A DNA stretch of 64,000 nt, taken from positions 35,699 through 99,698 of the forward strand of contig WNNJ02003311.1 in NCBI GenBank assembly GCA_012934845.2. Reading direction: 5' to 3'. This stretch comes from Pomphorhynchus laevis (taxonomy: Eukaryota > Acanthocephala > Palaeacanthocephala > Echinorhynchida > Pomphorhynchidae). Shown in pieces: positions 37,201 through 46,200 of the stretch. The notes beneath the pieces were generated by a model, which searched no databases, was not told the DNA's origin, and saw only the letters and a list, made by a program, of their open reading frames with translations. The number at the start of each line of letters is the position of its first letter. Within the stretch, counting starts at the first letter, position 1. A program made the position numbers and the translations under genes.

Positions 37201-40194
37201 TGATTTTGCCGTAACTAACCCACAACAAAATGCTTATATTTCCATGGCTTCTGAGATCCCTGGCTATGCCGCAAGCAAGTATGCCACCTGTGTCAAGGAA
37301 AGGAAATATAAACGCAAATTAGAGGAGAATGGATACAGTTTTACGGCAGCAGTTGTTGAAACTTACGGAGGATGGAACCCCCAAGGGGAAAAGCTAATTC
37401 GTTTCATTGCTCGTTCTATGTCATGTAGAAACGGTACCCCGTATTGCAGCACAGCGGGTCAGTTATTTCAGCGCGTGTCCGTCGCACTGATGAGAGGAAA
37501 TGCTAAAGCGATCCTCAAAAGTCTTGACGAGATGGGCCAACCCTTACTAGAGAAAAGGCTTGGATATTGTGACGACCCATCTCTGCGACTCTTTTCTATT
37601 AGCAACCTTGCACAGCCCGAGGCCCAGTCAGCTTGAGGTGGTTCATGACTCCAATATTCGGTCAGCTTCCGTCGTCAAAGGCGACCATTCTGAGGTTGAC
37701 ATGCCTGTCCTGCAACTCATGTCTCCACGACGACCTTCGGCATATCACTCAACATCTAAACAATCAAATAATGCTTCTTTGTCACTTCAGCAATCACCAA
37801 CAATTAAGGAGGGGTTGATATCGCTTCAACCGAATATTGATCAACATACCTATGGAACTGCAACATTATCCAGATTACCACTTGCACCATTTTTGAACCT
37901 TCCATTTGGAAATTCAAATTGTACTGAAATACAACAAAATATTTTTGGCACTATTCAGACTAATCCACATGCAATTCAAAATCTTCTAAGTAATAATTTG
38001 GCTCAAAGACTTATGAGTAATCCTGCATTGCTTAGTTCAATTAAGCTTAACAATCTACAAATGCAAAGAGTGAGGGAGCGGAACCACGAGGTTTCACAAT
38101 TCGTTAACAATTCGGATTTAACGCGTCAAACAATGGAAATGATTCGTAATCCTACAACTATATAGAAAATTACGAGAAACCATGATAGAGCCCTGATTAA
38201 CCTTGAGAGTTTACCGAGCGGATATAATGTTCGACAGAGAATTTATCGCGATTTTCAAGAACCAATGCTTAATGTGGCACATGAGCAGTTTGGCGATAAC
38301 CCTCTGAATACAAATTCTAGCTCATATAGTACAGCTAACACTAGTCAAGTAGGAACTGAAAATACAAACCTCCTGCCAAACCCGGGGGCATCTCAGAATA
38401 CTACATTTCAAATCGATTCGTCTAGATCATATGTATCTAATTCAAACCGTTTAGAGTCGCCTTTGCAATCTACGTCAAGCGAAAACACTAATCGGTATTC
38501 TACGATGAACCCTCAACAATTAATAGTAGTCGATGCTGAAAATCCTCACATGTTATTCGACATGTTGCGGGCATCCAGTTTTAACCCAAATATGGATAAT
38601 TCTCTCCGCGATCCTGGTATTCTACTTAATCTGCTTAAGATTCTTCTTAATCTGCTGCGTACATATGAATTTATACAGGACGAAAGACAAAGAGAACAAG
38701 TACATCGTGTAATTCATGAGTTTATAAGTCAGTGGCCAATACCTGAAATTTGTGCTCTATGCACAAATACTCGAGCATTGAGGACGATTGTACAAATTCT
38801 AAAGAACCTAATTCGTCTTAGGGACACATCCCCACAAGTATATTCACAGTTGATATCTTCAAATATAAGCGGTCTAGTCGATAATCAAATGAATAGTCAA
38901 CCTACTTCATCTGATGTGGATTCTATTCGATCACCAAGCAATAGACAAACAGCTTATGCAACAACAGTATTTCAAAATTTACAATACTCAAATCAAGATT
39001 ATACTGCTTCGTTGTTTCAACCATTAGATCGTCTTCATCTCCAGCAACATCAGCCGACAAATCAACAACCAAACCAAACTCAAGAACAACTTTATGCATC
39101 CGAACTTGTACAAATGCAGACATTGGGATTCCATAGCTGTGATACTAATTTGGAAGCGTTTGTTGCATCTATGGGGGACGCAAAAATGGCTGTAGAACGT
39201 AATGAAGACTCTTGACTTTTATTTGAAATGTTTTTTTACGTTTATTCTTTTAATTTATTTGTACTGGTTATTAATAGTTATTATTATAAATTAAATATAT
39301 AAATATTATTATCATTATCACATCGTAGTCATTATTATAAATAAATATAACTTTTAGAAAAATGCAACTTAAGTTATTTAATAACTTTAAATACATAATT
39401 TTAATTATCTCGAAATTATTTTTTGAAATAATTCTAATTGTCTCGAAAAATAATATTTCGTTAAAATATTTTAATTCTAGAAATTAAAAATATAATTTAT
39501 AAATAATTAACTGAGTCAGTGGTAGTTTACAAAAAATTTTTAACATTTTTACATAATTTTGATAAAAAATTATAATTAATTACATAATTGCTACTTCTTT
39601 ATTTGTTCAACTACATTTAGATTATAAGGGCCTTATACAATTATTGCAATCTTGTTCATGCTGACTTAAGCGAATACAATCTATTATGGTACCATGATCA
39701 TGTATACGTTCTGGACGTTGCTCAAGCAGTGCATACAGATAATCTTGACGCTTTTGAGTATCTGTATCGTGATTGCACAAATATCTCAAAATTCTTTAGT
39801 AATTTGGATATCGTATCAAATGCAGATGATATTTTCGAATATGTCACTGGTTTTTGTCACCATCCAAACGATGCAGAGTATCAAAACAATGTGAGATAAT
39901 AGGCAATGTTTTTCAAATTAAAATTATTTTTTGATCGCTTAGTTGATGGTCGCCTTATAAAATTATCGATTAGATAATATATTTGTCGTTAATTGTAAAA
40001 GATACCTTCCACTTATAATATTTTCCCATCGCGAAAATAATTTTAATGTTTTATATTAAAAATACTAAATAGTCTGATATTACTAACTTTTCTTCTGCAT
40101 TTAGATACGAAATTACTCTAGAACAGTAAGAACAATGTCAGCTTACTTAGAGTCAACTAAGCAATGCGATGTTCCTCTTACATCTCAAAATTGA
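16121..40194 (+). CDS. RIOK3: RIOK3-like serine/threonine kinase (RIO family), 9 exons
   Basis: Join 16121-16266, 21536-21687, 23240-23302, 28811-29091, 29140-29267, 29963-30125, 36137-36319, 39621-39890, 40105-40194. All junctions are GT-AG, all phases agree, and the product is 491 residues (human RIOK3 is about 519). The N-terminus has the RIOK3-specific SFSDIISEQLAETLQRE and RLIAQTLQREYNLEHDNYL. The kinase domain shows ATGKEA (about 244-248), the lysine of CALKVF (about 270), KYIKDDFRFRNR, the hinge LVMTLIGDG, the catalytic VHADLSEYN (Asp about 387, Asn about 392) and the metal-binding Asp of VLDVAQ (about 404). RIO kinases act in 40S ribosome maturation; RIOK3 of vertebrates also modulates RNA sensing. 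Introns 1-3, 6 and 7 are filled with retroelements, yet exons are intact. The only oddity is a start ATG directly after an AG. Confidence 0.93.
17400..18330 (-). mobile_element. decayed L2/CR1-like LINE 3' part, in RIOK3 intron 1
   Basis: On the minus strand the region reads MQYVDDIIIYSHGHNFCIQE (catalytic YVDD, about 18265-18205), then a typical C-terminal LINE region including IDYCINIFDKSYNHALLHLQ and PAVNLRDEFRERIVTNHILF, with many stops. It is related to the copy at 3880-6391. Confidence 0.75.
18570..18700 (-). ncRNA. hammerhead-like double core, copy A
   Basis: On the minus strand: CCAATA, then GCAGACGA ... CCCGAAATGTGAAATGTA and TATTGG (core 1), followed by CAGTAGCTGATGA ... ACTGAAATG (core 2). 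Core 1 has stem I CCAATA:TATTGG. Confidence 0.55.
18915..19035 (+). ncRNA. hammerhead-like double core, copy B
   Basis: Core 1 ends GACTGAAACGTGAAATGTA, a GAAA box with a 4-bp stem III closed by a GAA triloop. Core 2 has CTGATGA at 18993-18999, GAAA at 19014-19017, then TGTCGCGTA, which gives a 3-bp stem III and a GUA cleavage triplet. Stem I can form between ATCAGTA and TACTGAT. Confidence 0.6.
19155..19277 (+). ncRNA. hammerhead-like double core, copy C (degenerate)
   Basis: CTGATGA at 19236-19242, stem II AGT:ACT, but GATA in place of GAAA at 19257-19260, then TGTAACGTACTGC. Core 1 has GAAG instead of GAAA. Probably inactive. Confidence 0.5.
19616..19735 (-). ncRNA. hammerhead-like double core, copy D
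   Basis: On the minus strand core 1 reads GGACCGAAACGTGAAACGTT followed by AGTATTGG, the best-formed stem III in the cluster (ACGT:ACGT with GAA loop). Core 2 reads CTGATGT (last A changed to T) ... ACTGAAATGTTGCGTACTGC. Confidence 0.55.
20030..20173 (+). ncRNA. hammerhead-like double core, copy E
   Basis: Core 2: GCAGTAG-CTGATGA (20130-20136) - GGTTCACCAATACT - GAAA (20151-20154) - TGTAGTGTA - CTGCTG. Stem I is 6-7 bp with one or two wobbles, stem II 3 bp, stem III short; the predicted cut follows GUA. Core 1 lies at about 20037-20090. Confidence 0.6.
20114..20640 (+). repeat. 190-bp tandem array carrying hammerhead core 2
   Basis: AATGTAGGTGCAGTAGC starts at 20114, 20304 and 20494, an exact 190-bp period, so there are two full units and a partial third. 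Each carries CTGATGAGGTTCACCAATAC and a GAAA box. The unit length lies within the range of circular retrozyme monomers. Confidence 0.85.
21536..21687 (+). CDS. RIOK3: RIOK3 exon 2
   Basis: Acceptor TCATTTTTAG. Encodes ATYELSDDKN and DRLIAQTLQREYNLEHDNYL, the conserved MIU-like helix region of RIOK3. Ends in phase 1 before GTTATT. Confidence 0.92.
21776..22640 (+). repeat. direct repeats flanking a Penelope-like RT scrap
   Basis: Two similar segments at about 21776-21990 and 22414-22600 share AAACTAGTG, CGAATATCG and CACTAACGTTTCAAC then GTTGTAATACTTGGAT. They bracket the RT fragment at 22050-22400. They could be pseudo-LTRs of that element or an unrelated tandem duplication. Location: RIOK3 intron 2. 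Confidence 0.55.
22050..22400 (+). pseudogene. Penelope-like RT, C-terminal fragment
   Basis: Encodes LISEQIYPECLILNKTNIDD and FKFTRNIFLHEHSCIPYNIK, identical in order to residues just after the YIDD motif in the copies at 26040-28535 and 58800-61757. Truncated at both ends. Confidence 0.85.
23240..23302 (+). CDS. RIOK3: RIOK3 exon 3 (63-nt small exon)
   Basis: Found by looking for the block that follows the helix in RIOK3. Acceptor ATATTTAG, donor CAG|GTACAA, 63 nt, phase preserved. It encodes VRTSIDNYILLPPDEPVFKN, aligning with the SISFENYR region of animal RIOK3. It lies between two clusters of Penelope-like fragments. Confidence 0.78.
23690..25098 (+). pseudogene. two overlapping Penelope-like RT fragments in tandem
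   Basis: Fragment one (about 23690-24195) runs from a version of KPRFICSAFK to the region before motif B. Fragment two (about 24195-25098) restarts at the upstream IWKDYIFDKI block and runs through PILYWDPKLHKNRIKPRFIC and NTYDFSTLYTNLDLVDI (24573-24884) to GVP, where it breaks off. Stops are frequent. Tandem partial copies are common for Penelope-like insertions. Location: RIOK3 intron 3. Confidence 0.85.
26040..28535 (+). mobile_element. Penelope-like element (permuted type), 5'-truncated, copy 2
   Basis: The copy starts inside the region between GIY-YIG and RT (LKDLYVNIR, about 26095) and runs through the CxC linker (METECNCKSLSFDKINEHIC at 26472) and a nearly complete RT to a stop near 28150. 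RT motifs in order are TTIDKASNNFVFICKK, PILYWNPKLHKNPIKPRFIC, NTYDFSTLYTNLDLVDIKEA, GVPMGGNSSPIIADLFLSF and RYIDDICVF (about 27682-27711). Two single-base insertions (about 27200 and 27580) break the frame. The 3' UTR after 28150 holds a conserved pseudoknot and extends to about 28535 by comparison with 61757. Location: RIOK3 intron 3. Confidence 0.9.
28205..28290 (+). ncRNA. 3' UTR pseudoknot of Penelope-like copy 2
   Basis: Stem 1 GGCCCC (28218-28223) pairs with GGGGCC (28249-28254); stem 2 CTGCTATG (28225-28232) pairs with CATAGCAG (28267-28274). The two stems interleave, so they form a pseudoknot. The same arrangement is found at 61465-61545 and, with compensating changes, inverted at 49690-49865. 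Confidence 0.7.
28811..29091 (+). CDS. RIOK3: RIOK3 exon 4
   Basis: Acceptor CTTTTTAG, donor AGC|GTAAGC. Encodes EDLNDEDYGYD, ITKHDKEICERKNADRAMS and HLSHKAYNALKSLSKSEKRS, all recognisable RIOK3 blocks before the kinase domain. Confidence 0.93.
29140..29267 (+). CDS. RIOK3: RIOK3 exon 5, after a 48-nt intron
   Basis: Begins QIIMDPTTSYMLMNLIDRG and carries the nucleotide-binding loop IGTCIATGKEATILYAEGG. Intron 4 before it is only 48 nt, in sharp contrast to the 5-6 kb neighbours. Confidence 0.93.
29963..30125 (+). CDS. RIOK3: RIOK3 exon 6
   Basis: Encodes YLNEPLDPQCALKVFHTVIS with the catalytic Lys, then FKYIKDDFRFRNRMKSLNNR and the end INLWTEK. Donor AAA|GTATGT. Confidence 0.93.
30275..31060 (+). 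repeat. three tandem copies of a GC-richer repeat
   Basis: Three units (about 30275-30480, 30480-30790, 30790-31060) share GGAGTTTGATT, AAGGCATCTCCGAGAATTTG, GGGCATAGCCTCTTTAAAC and CGTTGCTTGTTTTCT. A partial relative lies at 31585-31625 and an inverted one at 61780-62010. Unit 3 carries, on the minus strand, CCTCCTGATGAGTGCTGC, similar to the tail of the Penelope-like pseudoknot. Location: RIOK3 intron 6. Confidence 0.7.
31783..31970. repeat. foldback repeat with about 70-bp arms
   Basis: The arm with AATTGTATAATTTTATCTCT (about 31833-31852) recurs inverted near 31888-31907, and TTAGCAGCCTTTTT near 31818 recurs inverted as AAAAGGACTGCTAA; the outer ends also pair (CTGAATTTATTATTT and AATAATAAATTCAA). 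The spacer is about 45 bp. Non-autonomous foldback element likely. Confidence 0.65.
32205..32560. repeat. dispersed repeat X, right part, copy 4
   Basis: Matches 10545-10895 closely, from TATTGAAATGAAAAATAAA to TTCATTCTCTAATAAAT, with a local duplication of TCGAATACATATG-like sequence near 32430-32470. Confidence 0.8.
32730..35642 (-). pseudogene. decayed LINE with CXC-like N-terminus, RT and restriction-like endonuclease
   Basis: In order on the minus strand: a Cys-rich motif CCVCYDVAAVCQGCHCKREG...CLDCLAQNC (35642-35394); an N-terminal block with VPRCSSGSVFVELM and YQLILQRPFKGKIVVYRKLL (35358-34930); and RT fingers with CRLVTLDKTPGVRPIGIGEV (about 34670-34570). Next come motif A ILQIDAHNAFNTVN (about 34410) and a catalytic WYADDGG (about 34140). 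Thumb sequence AEFDAQ-like to 33797 and a C-terminal nuclease region starting GLPTIRHNIVRNIVTRTL (33250-33195) close the order. Many frameshifts and stops make it dead. The PGVRPIGIGEV motif defines a lineage distinct from the REL LINEs at 1-1080 and 53160-55460. It sits antisense in RIOK3 intron 6. Confidence 0.82.
36137..36319 (+). CDS. RIOK3: RIOK3 exon 7
   Basis: Continues EFHNLKAMIRAGIPCPNPLF and NNILVMTLIGDGSNAAPRLS to AYEETLS. Acceptor AATTCTAG, donor TCT|GTAAGC. Confidence 0.93.
37119..37636 (+). pseudogene. C-terminal restriction-like endonuclease fragment of a LINE
   Basis: The frame reads KEVPNLVRGLRERLADILFY, then AVDFAVTNPQQNAYISMASE, FTAAVVETYGGWNPQGEKLI and LFQRVSVALMRGNAKAILKS. 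D-x-A-V-x-N-P followed by V-E-T-x-G-G-W is the pattern of the C-terminal nuclease in REL-type LINEs. There is no RT upstream; 5' of 37119 the sequence is plain AT-rich intron. The frame is open to a stop at 37634-37636, just before the ubiquilin-like sequence. It could be the 3' scrap of a LINE or part of a chimeric retrocopy. Confidence 0.75.
37690..39215 (+). pseudogene. intronless ubiquilin-like retrocopy with in-frame stop
   Basis: Two frames in the same phase (to 38165, and 38166-39215) are split by one TAG at 38163-38165. They encode ubiquilin blocks in order: STI1-like AIQNLLSNNLAQRLMSNPAL, NNSDLTRQTMEMIRNPTTI, then after the stop HDRALINLESLPSGYN and FQEPMLNVAHEQFGDNPLN. A low-complexity middle follows, and a C-terminal UBA domain LVQMQTLGFHSCDTNLEAFV. 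The N-terminal ubiquitin-like domain is missing or unreadable; a frame-shifted LHDDLRHITQHLNN near 37730 may be its end. No introns interrupt it, so it is likely a processed copy, inserted in RIOK3 intron 7 in the same orientation. The functional gene would shuttle ubiquitinated proteins to the proteasome. Confidence 0.82.
39621..39890 (+). CDS. RIOK3: RIOK3 exon 8 with catalytic loop
   Basis: Encodes IIRALYNYCNLVHADLSEYN, then VYVLDVAQAVHTDNLDAFEY and LYRDCTNISKFFSNLDIV. Acceptor CTACATTTAG, donor AAT|GTGAGA. Confidence 0.94.
40105..40194 (+). CDS. RIOK3: RIOK3 exon 9 and stop
   Basis: Acceptor CTGCATTTAG. Encodes IRNYSRTVRTMSAYLESTKQ and ends with TGA at 40192-40194. This tail is not strongly conserved; support is the matching phase and good acceptor. 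Confidence 0.75.
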   Translation: MRNYSRTVRTMSAYLESTKQCDVPLTSQN

Positions 40195-40383
40195 ACATTC
40201 GATAACGTTTTTGAAACTGAATTATGCTTTACAATGACGAATGTAATTTAGATAAATAACACATTTGAATATGGGATATTTCTAATAAATCAGACATTTA
40301 CAAATTATCGGATATTTATTGATTTCGTTGTATTGTGTATCAATATTGTGTACCAATATGGCAACTTAACCATTTACTTAGTT

Positions 40384-40389
40384 AATAAA
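40384..40389 (+). terminator. possible RIOK3 polyadenylation signal
   Basis: First clear AATAAA cluster about 190 bp after the RIOK3 stop. AT-rich surroundings make such matches common. Confidence 0.35.
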
Positions 40390-40734
40390 TAAATAAAAAC
40401 GATAATAAAATCATAATTATAAAATCATAATTGAAATATAACAATAATGTCCTTTATGAAGTATATATTAAATGCATAACTTGATATATAAGAAAAGGCC
40501 TCTAATCGACGTAGTCATTGAGGTTCATTGCTCTTTGTATTAAAATAACTTTTATATTTTAGTATAAATTAGTATTTTAATTTTTTTAATAAAATCACGA
40601 AATTATTTTTTATTTAAGATAAATAGATACAAATGACGAAAGACATTTGAAGTAACTTATAACTTTTTCATATAAAGTAACTTTTATAAAGTAACGGATT
40701 TTTATTTCATATACTCACGTTTGTTTATACTACC

Positions 40735-41925
40735 GATCAAAGATCATTTTTAATACCGATCGGAGAATCAAATTAAAACGCACAAATGAACTTTTTAATA
40801 CATATAGGAAATCAGAATTAAAACGCACAAATGAACTTTTAAATACCGATCGGAGATTTAAATTAAAACGCACAAATGAACTTTTAAATACCGATCGGAG
40901 AATAAAATTAAAACGCACAAATGAACATTTTATTACCGATCGGAGAATAAAATTAAAACGCACAAGTTAACATTTTTAATACCGATAGGAGATCAAAAAT
41001 AAAACGCACAAATGAATATTTTTAATACCGACCAGAGATCAAAATTAAACGCACAAATGAACTTTTTAATACTGATCGGAAATTAAAATTAAAACGCACA
41101 AATAAACTTTTTAATACCGATCGAAGATTAAAATTAAAACGCACAAATGATCATTTTTATTACCGATCTGAGATAAAAATTAAAACGCACAAGTTAACAT
41201 TTTAAATACCGATCGGAGATCAAAAATAAAACGCACGAATGAACATTTTTAATACTGATCGGAAATCAAAATTAAAACGCACAAATGAACTTTTTAATAC
41301 TGATCGGAAATTAAAATTAAAACGCACAAATGAATATTTTAAAAGCCGACCAGAGATCAAAATTAAAACGCAAAAATAAACTTTTTAATACTGATCGGAA
41401 ATTAAAATTAAAACGCACAAATAAACTTTTAAATACAGATCGGATAATAAAATTAAAACGCACAAATAATCGGAAATTAATATAAAAACGCCCAAATGAA
41501 CTTTTTAATACCGATCGGAGATTTAAATTAAAACGCAAAAATGAACTTTTAAATACCGATCGGAAATCAAAATTAAAACGCACAAATGATTATTTTTATT
41601 ACCGATCAGAGATTAAAATTAAAACGCACAAGTTAACATTTTTAATGCCGATCGGAGATTTAAATTAAAACGCACAATTACACTTTTAGAAATCAAAATT
41701 AAAACGCACAAATAATCATTTTTTATTCCTGATCGGTAATCAATATAAAAACGCACAAATGAACTTTTTAATACCGATCGGAAATTAAAATTAAAGCGCA
41801 CATATGATCATTTTTATTACCGATCGGAGATTAAAATAAAAACGCACAAGTTAACATTTTTAATACCGTTCGGAGAATAAAATTAAAACGCACAAATGAA
41901 CTTTTAAATATCGATCGGAGATTAG
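40735..41925. repeat. 45-bp minisatellite, about 27 units
   Basis: The unit is of the form ACCGATCGGAGATTAAAATT then AAAACGCACAAATGAACTTTTTAAT, 43-46 bp, repeated over about 1.2 kb with point changes. On the minus strand it reads as open 15-residue repeats (RFNFNLRSVFKSSFV), which is a consequence of the period being a multiple of three. It lies downstream of RIOK3. Confidence 0.92.
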
Positions 41926-42171
41926 TTGATAATAAATTCAATTAACTAATTTTAAAACAAATCTTTAAAAACTTAAATAAATCAGTGACGCCTGGCAGCG
42001 ATGGAAATTCTATGATTTGTTACTTTTTGCATTTTTCACAACTTGTACTTCAAATGTTCTTTGTCAATCTTTCATTTATTTTGATCACTTATCCATACGA
42101 TCATATATGTCATCAGCACATTGAATTAAATCTATTTCAATTAAGTTTTAACTTTCATACTTTCATTAAAT

Positions 42172-42990
42172 CTTAATCATCACTAATATACTCTTTACTC
42201 TTAAATGTTTATTCCATGATAATAATTATTATTTAAAAAATAATTATATATAAAAATATGTAATATATAATATAATATTTAATATAATATTATATAATAA
42301 ATTATATAATAATTTTGTATATATTAAATATTTTTTTTATTATTTTTGTAAGACTAGACAATTATGCGTTAAGACGTGACCAGAAACCTGAATAATAAAA
42401 ACCTTAATCGTCCAAATATTCAATTTTTTTCAATATAACGATTAATTTCAAAATTTGAAATAATAATTATAAAAATTAATAATTGATGAATTTCACTAAT
42501 TCTTAATTAATAATAACTTAAAATATTATTATTATCAATAGACAACAAAGTGAGCAGCAAGGCTCATTACAAGTTGTGTCACAATCAGAAAAAGTAAATG
42601 TAGAAAATGAAAATGTAGAGTGTACTTTCTATTGTTCATATGTTCTCTGACTCGATCTTCGTCTTCAAGAAGGGATCTTCCTTCAGATTTCGTTTAAAAG
42701 AAGCCATATATATTAAATAATAATTATAAAAATTAATAATTGATGAATTTCACTAATTCTTTATAATAATAACTTAAAATATTATAGAATACATTTAAAT
42801 ATAATAGTGTTATAATATTGAAATGAAAAATAAAATTTCTCGAATTTCTCAAGCATGGAATTTATTCAGTAAATGAATGAATTCAATGAAGACAAATAAC
42901 CGTTAAGTTTAAATAGTTATTTCTGTAGATGACAACTGCAGTATTGTTTCACAATTTTCTTACCAACTGACTAGAAATGAGATAATTTAT
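42172..42990. repeat. dispersed repeat X, copy 3, with a 3' scrap of CR1
   Basis: Left part (42172-42526) equals copies 1 and 2. At 42527-42708 lies the CR1 3' end (same ATT tail and last 22 codons as 8097-8275). The repeat then restarts upstream, so about 70 bp before the insertion are present on both sides, and runs on to about 42990. The X sequence continues as in copy 1. Confidence 0.85.
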
Positions 42991-43178
42991 AAGATAATTA
43001 TTGTTATCATAATACTAATAACGTGACCATAATTTTTTTAAATAATTAGTACTAGACAATTTTATTATGCCATTTATCACGATATTCATTAGGAAATGTA
43101 ATATACATATGTTGCCTAAAAATGCTCAGCATTTTGTTTAATTTATTTTTGGTATTACTTAGTTTGCAGATAAATTAC

Positions 43179-43227
43179 ATGACGTCACCTACAGAAGATT
43201 TAAACATACCTGGGAGAGCACCTGCAA
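43179..43227 (+). CDS. DAP1-like exon 1
   Basis: MTSPTEDLNIPGRAPA, phase 1 end before GTATGG. TTTGCAG|ATAAATTAC precedes the ATG, so a 5' UTR splice site is possible. Confidence 0.5.
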
Positions 43228-46200
43228 GTATGGTTTATTTCTATATGTTATTCTCCTGATTTTTTTTTAGATTTTTGATGTATTTATTACAGACCTAAAG
43301 TTTTTTTATCCTTACGATTAAGTAAAATTATTGGATTAAGTTTACAAATATTATAATTGATAACATTTGGTCTAATTATACTTTAGATCAAATAAAATTA
43401 TAATATAATTACAATAGAATATTAATATAATAAAAATGTATATTTTTATTGTATATAAATACAATAAAAACGCAATGAAGACTAATTAATGTTGTATTTA
43501 ATTTTATAATTTATACTAAAAATTATAATTTTACTAACAGTTTTTCGGTTTTATTCTAAGATTTACATATAACATGTAAATATATGTGTTTTAAAATAAA
43601 TATACATTTAAGATAATAGAGGCATTTTCTATTTAAATGAAATGTTTGCGTTTCAGAATATTTCTTTATTTTCAGAATAGGTATCAGAAATGCCTAAATC
43701 AGTCCATTGGTAATTTTTTATAGGAAACTGTAGAGTCATTAAGCTATTAAATAAAATAACGAAATTGTTGTAACATAGTAATGAAAATCGACTATCAAAT
43801 ACAAAAAGGAGAATAAATAACTAAATAAATAACTAAATAAATAAAGCCATTTTTATGTTTTTAAAATCGTCACTCTAGAGCTGAATTAATTAAAGACAAA
43901 TGTGAAATTATTGATATATATTTATTAAAACATATTCTTAGATTATGAAAATTTTGTAATTTTAATTTTGATATAATTTTTTATTGTGCGATTCTAATTG
44001 TAAAATAGATAAGCTAAAATAGGACAGCGACATTTAGCGAATACAATCATTAATGAGTTCTCGTAACGATAAATAATGTACATTTAGCATTCAAATTAAA
44101 TCCACTAAATAATGAACGGATATCCTCCGTTTACCATTAATACTTGAACTTTGTAGGTATTTCCTCTATTGTAGGTATTTTCCTCCATTTAGAGGGAAAT
44201 TATTTGTTTTGTCGTAATGATTCTTTTTACCAAAAACAATAATTTAATGAGTAATTATCTCATATTTTATCTTTATAATTTATAAATTACGAAGGCCAAG
44301 AAGGCAACACATATATAATATACAGCATAATAGTCAAACTATATTTCATAAACATATGAGATTAATAGGACATGATATTAAAAACTGTAAATTATTTATT
44401 TTAGAACATATTATCGAAGAAAATATTTCAATATTAAATCAAAAACTATTAGAAAAAGAAGATTTTTGGATTAAAACGCTTAATTCCATGTACCCATTAG
44501 GATTGGAAGACGTGGTACAAGGAATTGGCAGAAGTAGTATAATACATAATAAGCAACTATATTATAATAATCCGGTTAAACGCAAACCAAGAAGTCATGG
44601 TGATAAAAGGAATAGGAAAAATAGAGTTAAAAATATTAAAAAAGATATGTATATAAATGAACAATTAGAAATATTAAAACAACTTTTAAGTGATAATAAG
44701 CTAAAAGATCTTTATGTAAATATAAGAAGTTTTTCTAAAGATATCATATGTTCAATAAATCAAAAATTAATTAATGACTATGATATGCTAAGTTGTATAA
44801 TAGACAGTTATTGTAATACAAAATACTATAATCGGACAATAAATGTTAATAATAACAATAGAAAATATACATTAACCATAAACTTCATTAATAAATGTAT
44901 AGATAACATAAATATAGCCAAACTTTTAAATAATTCTAAATGTAAAGAAATAATAGGGTCAGATTTAAGTAAATATATTCCTAAAATAAGGTATAAACTC
45001 CTACCACCATTAGGACGAAAAATTTGTAATTATCATAAAGAATTAAAATCAATATGTAACGATAATATTAGAAACAGAATGCGATTGTAAAAGTCTTAGT
45101 TTTGATAAAATAAATGAACATATCTGTACCCATAATCTAGAATTAATTGAAAACAATGAATTAAGGAAAATGCTATCAAAAGGATATAAATATAGATTAA
45201 ATTTTTTAATCCAACATTATTTAATACAAGATTGATTATCTATTAAATAATAAAAATAAAATTGAAAGCGAAATGTAACGATGATATTAGAAACATTGCG
45301 GAAACAGAATGCAATTGCAACAACTTCGTGTAAATATAAGAAGTTTTCTAAAGAAATCATTTGTTCTATAAATCAAAGTTTAATTGAAGACTATGAAGGG
45401 TTAAGTTGAATAATAGACAGTTATTACATAAAATTTATATTACATAAAATACTATAATCGGACAATAAATGTTAATAATAACACAAAATATAAACTAATC
45501 ATTAAATTCATTAATAAATGCATAGATATAAATAGAGTATCTTATAGGTCTACCTACACATAGTCTCTCTACGTATTTTTTTATTTTTTATTATTTTTAA
45601 TTTATAAATTAAAAATAATGCTAAATAATATTTAAATAATTAAATAAAAAATAATTTTAAATAATAAATAATTGTTATATAATTGATATATTTTCTCAAT
45701 ATAGGACATGTTGCTGGTGGTCGAAGGAGCGAAAGAAGACCGACAAATCCGGATGAGTCTGATATACACACCGATGAACAATCAGATCAAGTTGTTACTC
45801 AGAGGTAATTAATTAAAGCATTAACCAATAAATTACCACATTTATTTGCTAGCCATATATTTATAGCGCAAATTACGATCATCATTTCCGAACTCATTTG
45901 ATCGGTGCAGTGATAGTAGTGCATATATTTAATAATCTTGAAATTAAAATTTGAATTTTTACTAGTTTATGCGATTGCCAGTTGTCCTTGGTTTTGGTAA
46001 GTGACCGAAATTTGCAATATTGGTACAATTGGCAATATTGTTTTTCTCCATCAGGATCCGAAATATTATAATTTTTAGAATATAACCAATTTGTTCGTTC
46101 TAAATACACTATATTTATGATAAATGCACTCCAATTTTATGATTGAAGTGCATTGAAATATTATGAATTTTTGAAATCAGACAATGGCACAAAAATACAT

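Noticed and set aside
40730..41801. Minus-strand frames of RFNF-type 15-residue repeats
   Set aside because: They result from a 45-bp tandem repeat whose period is a multiple of three; no other coding sign.
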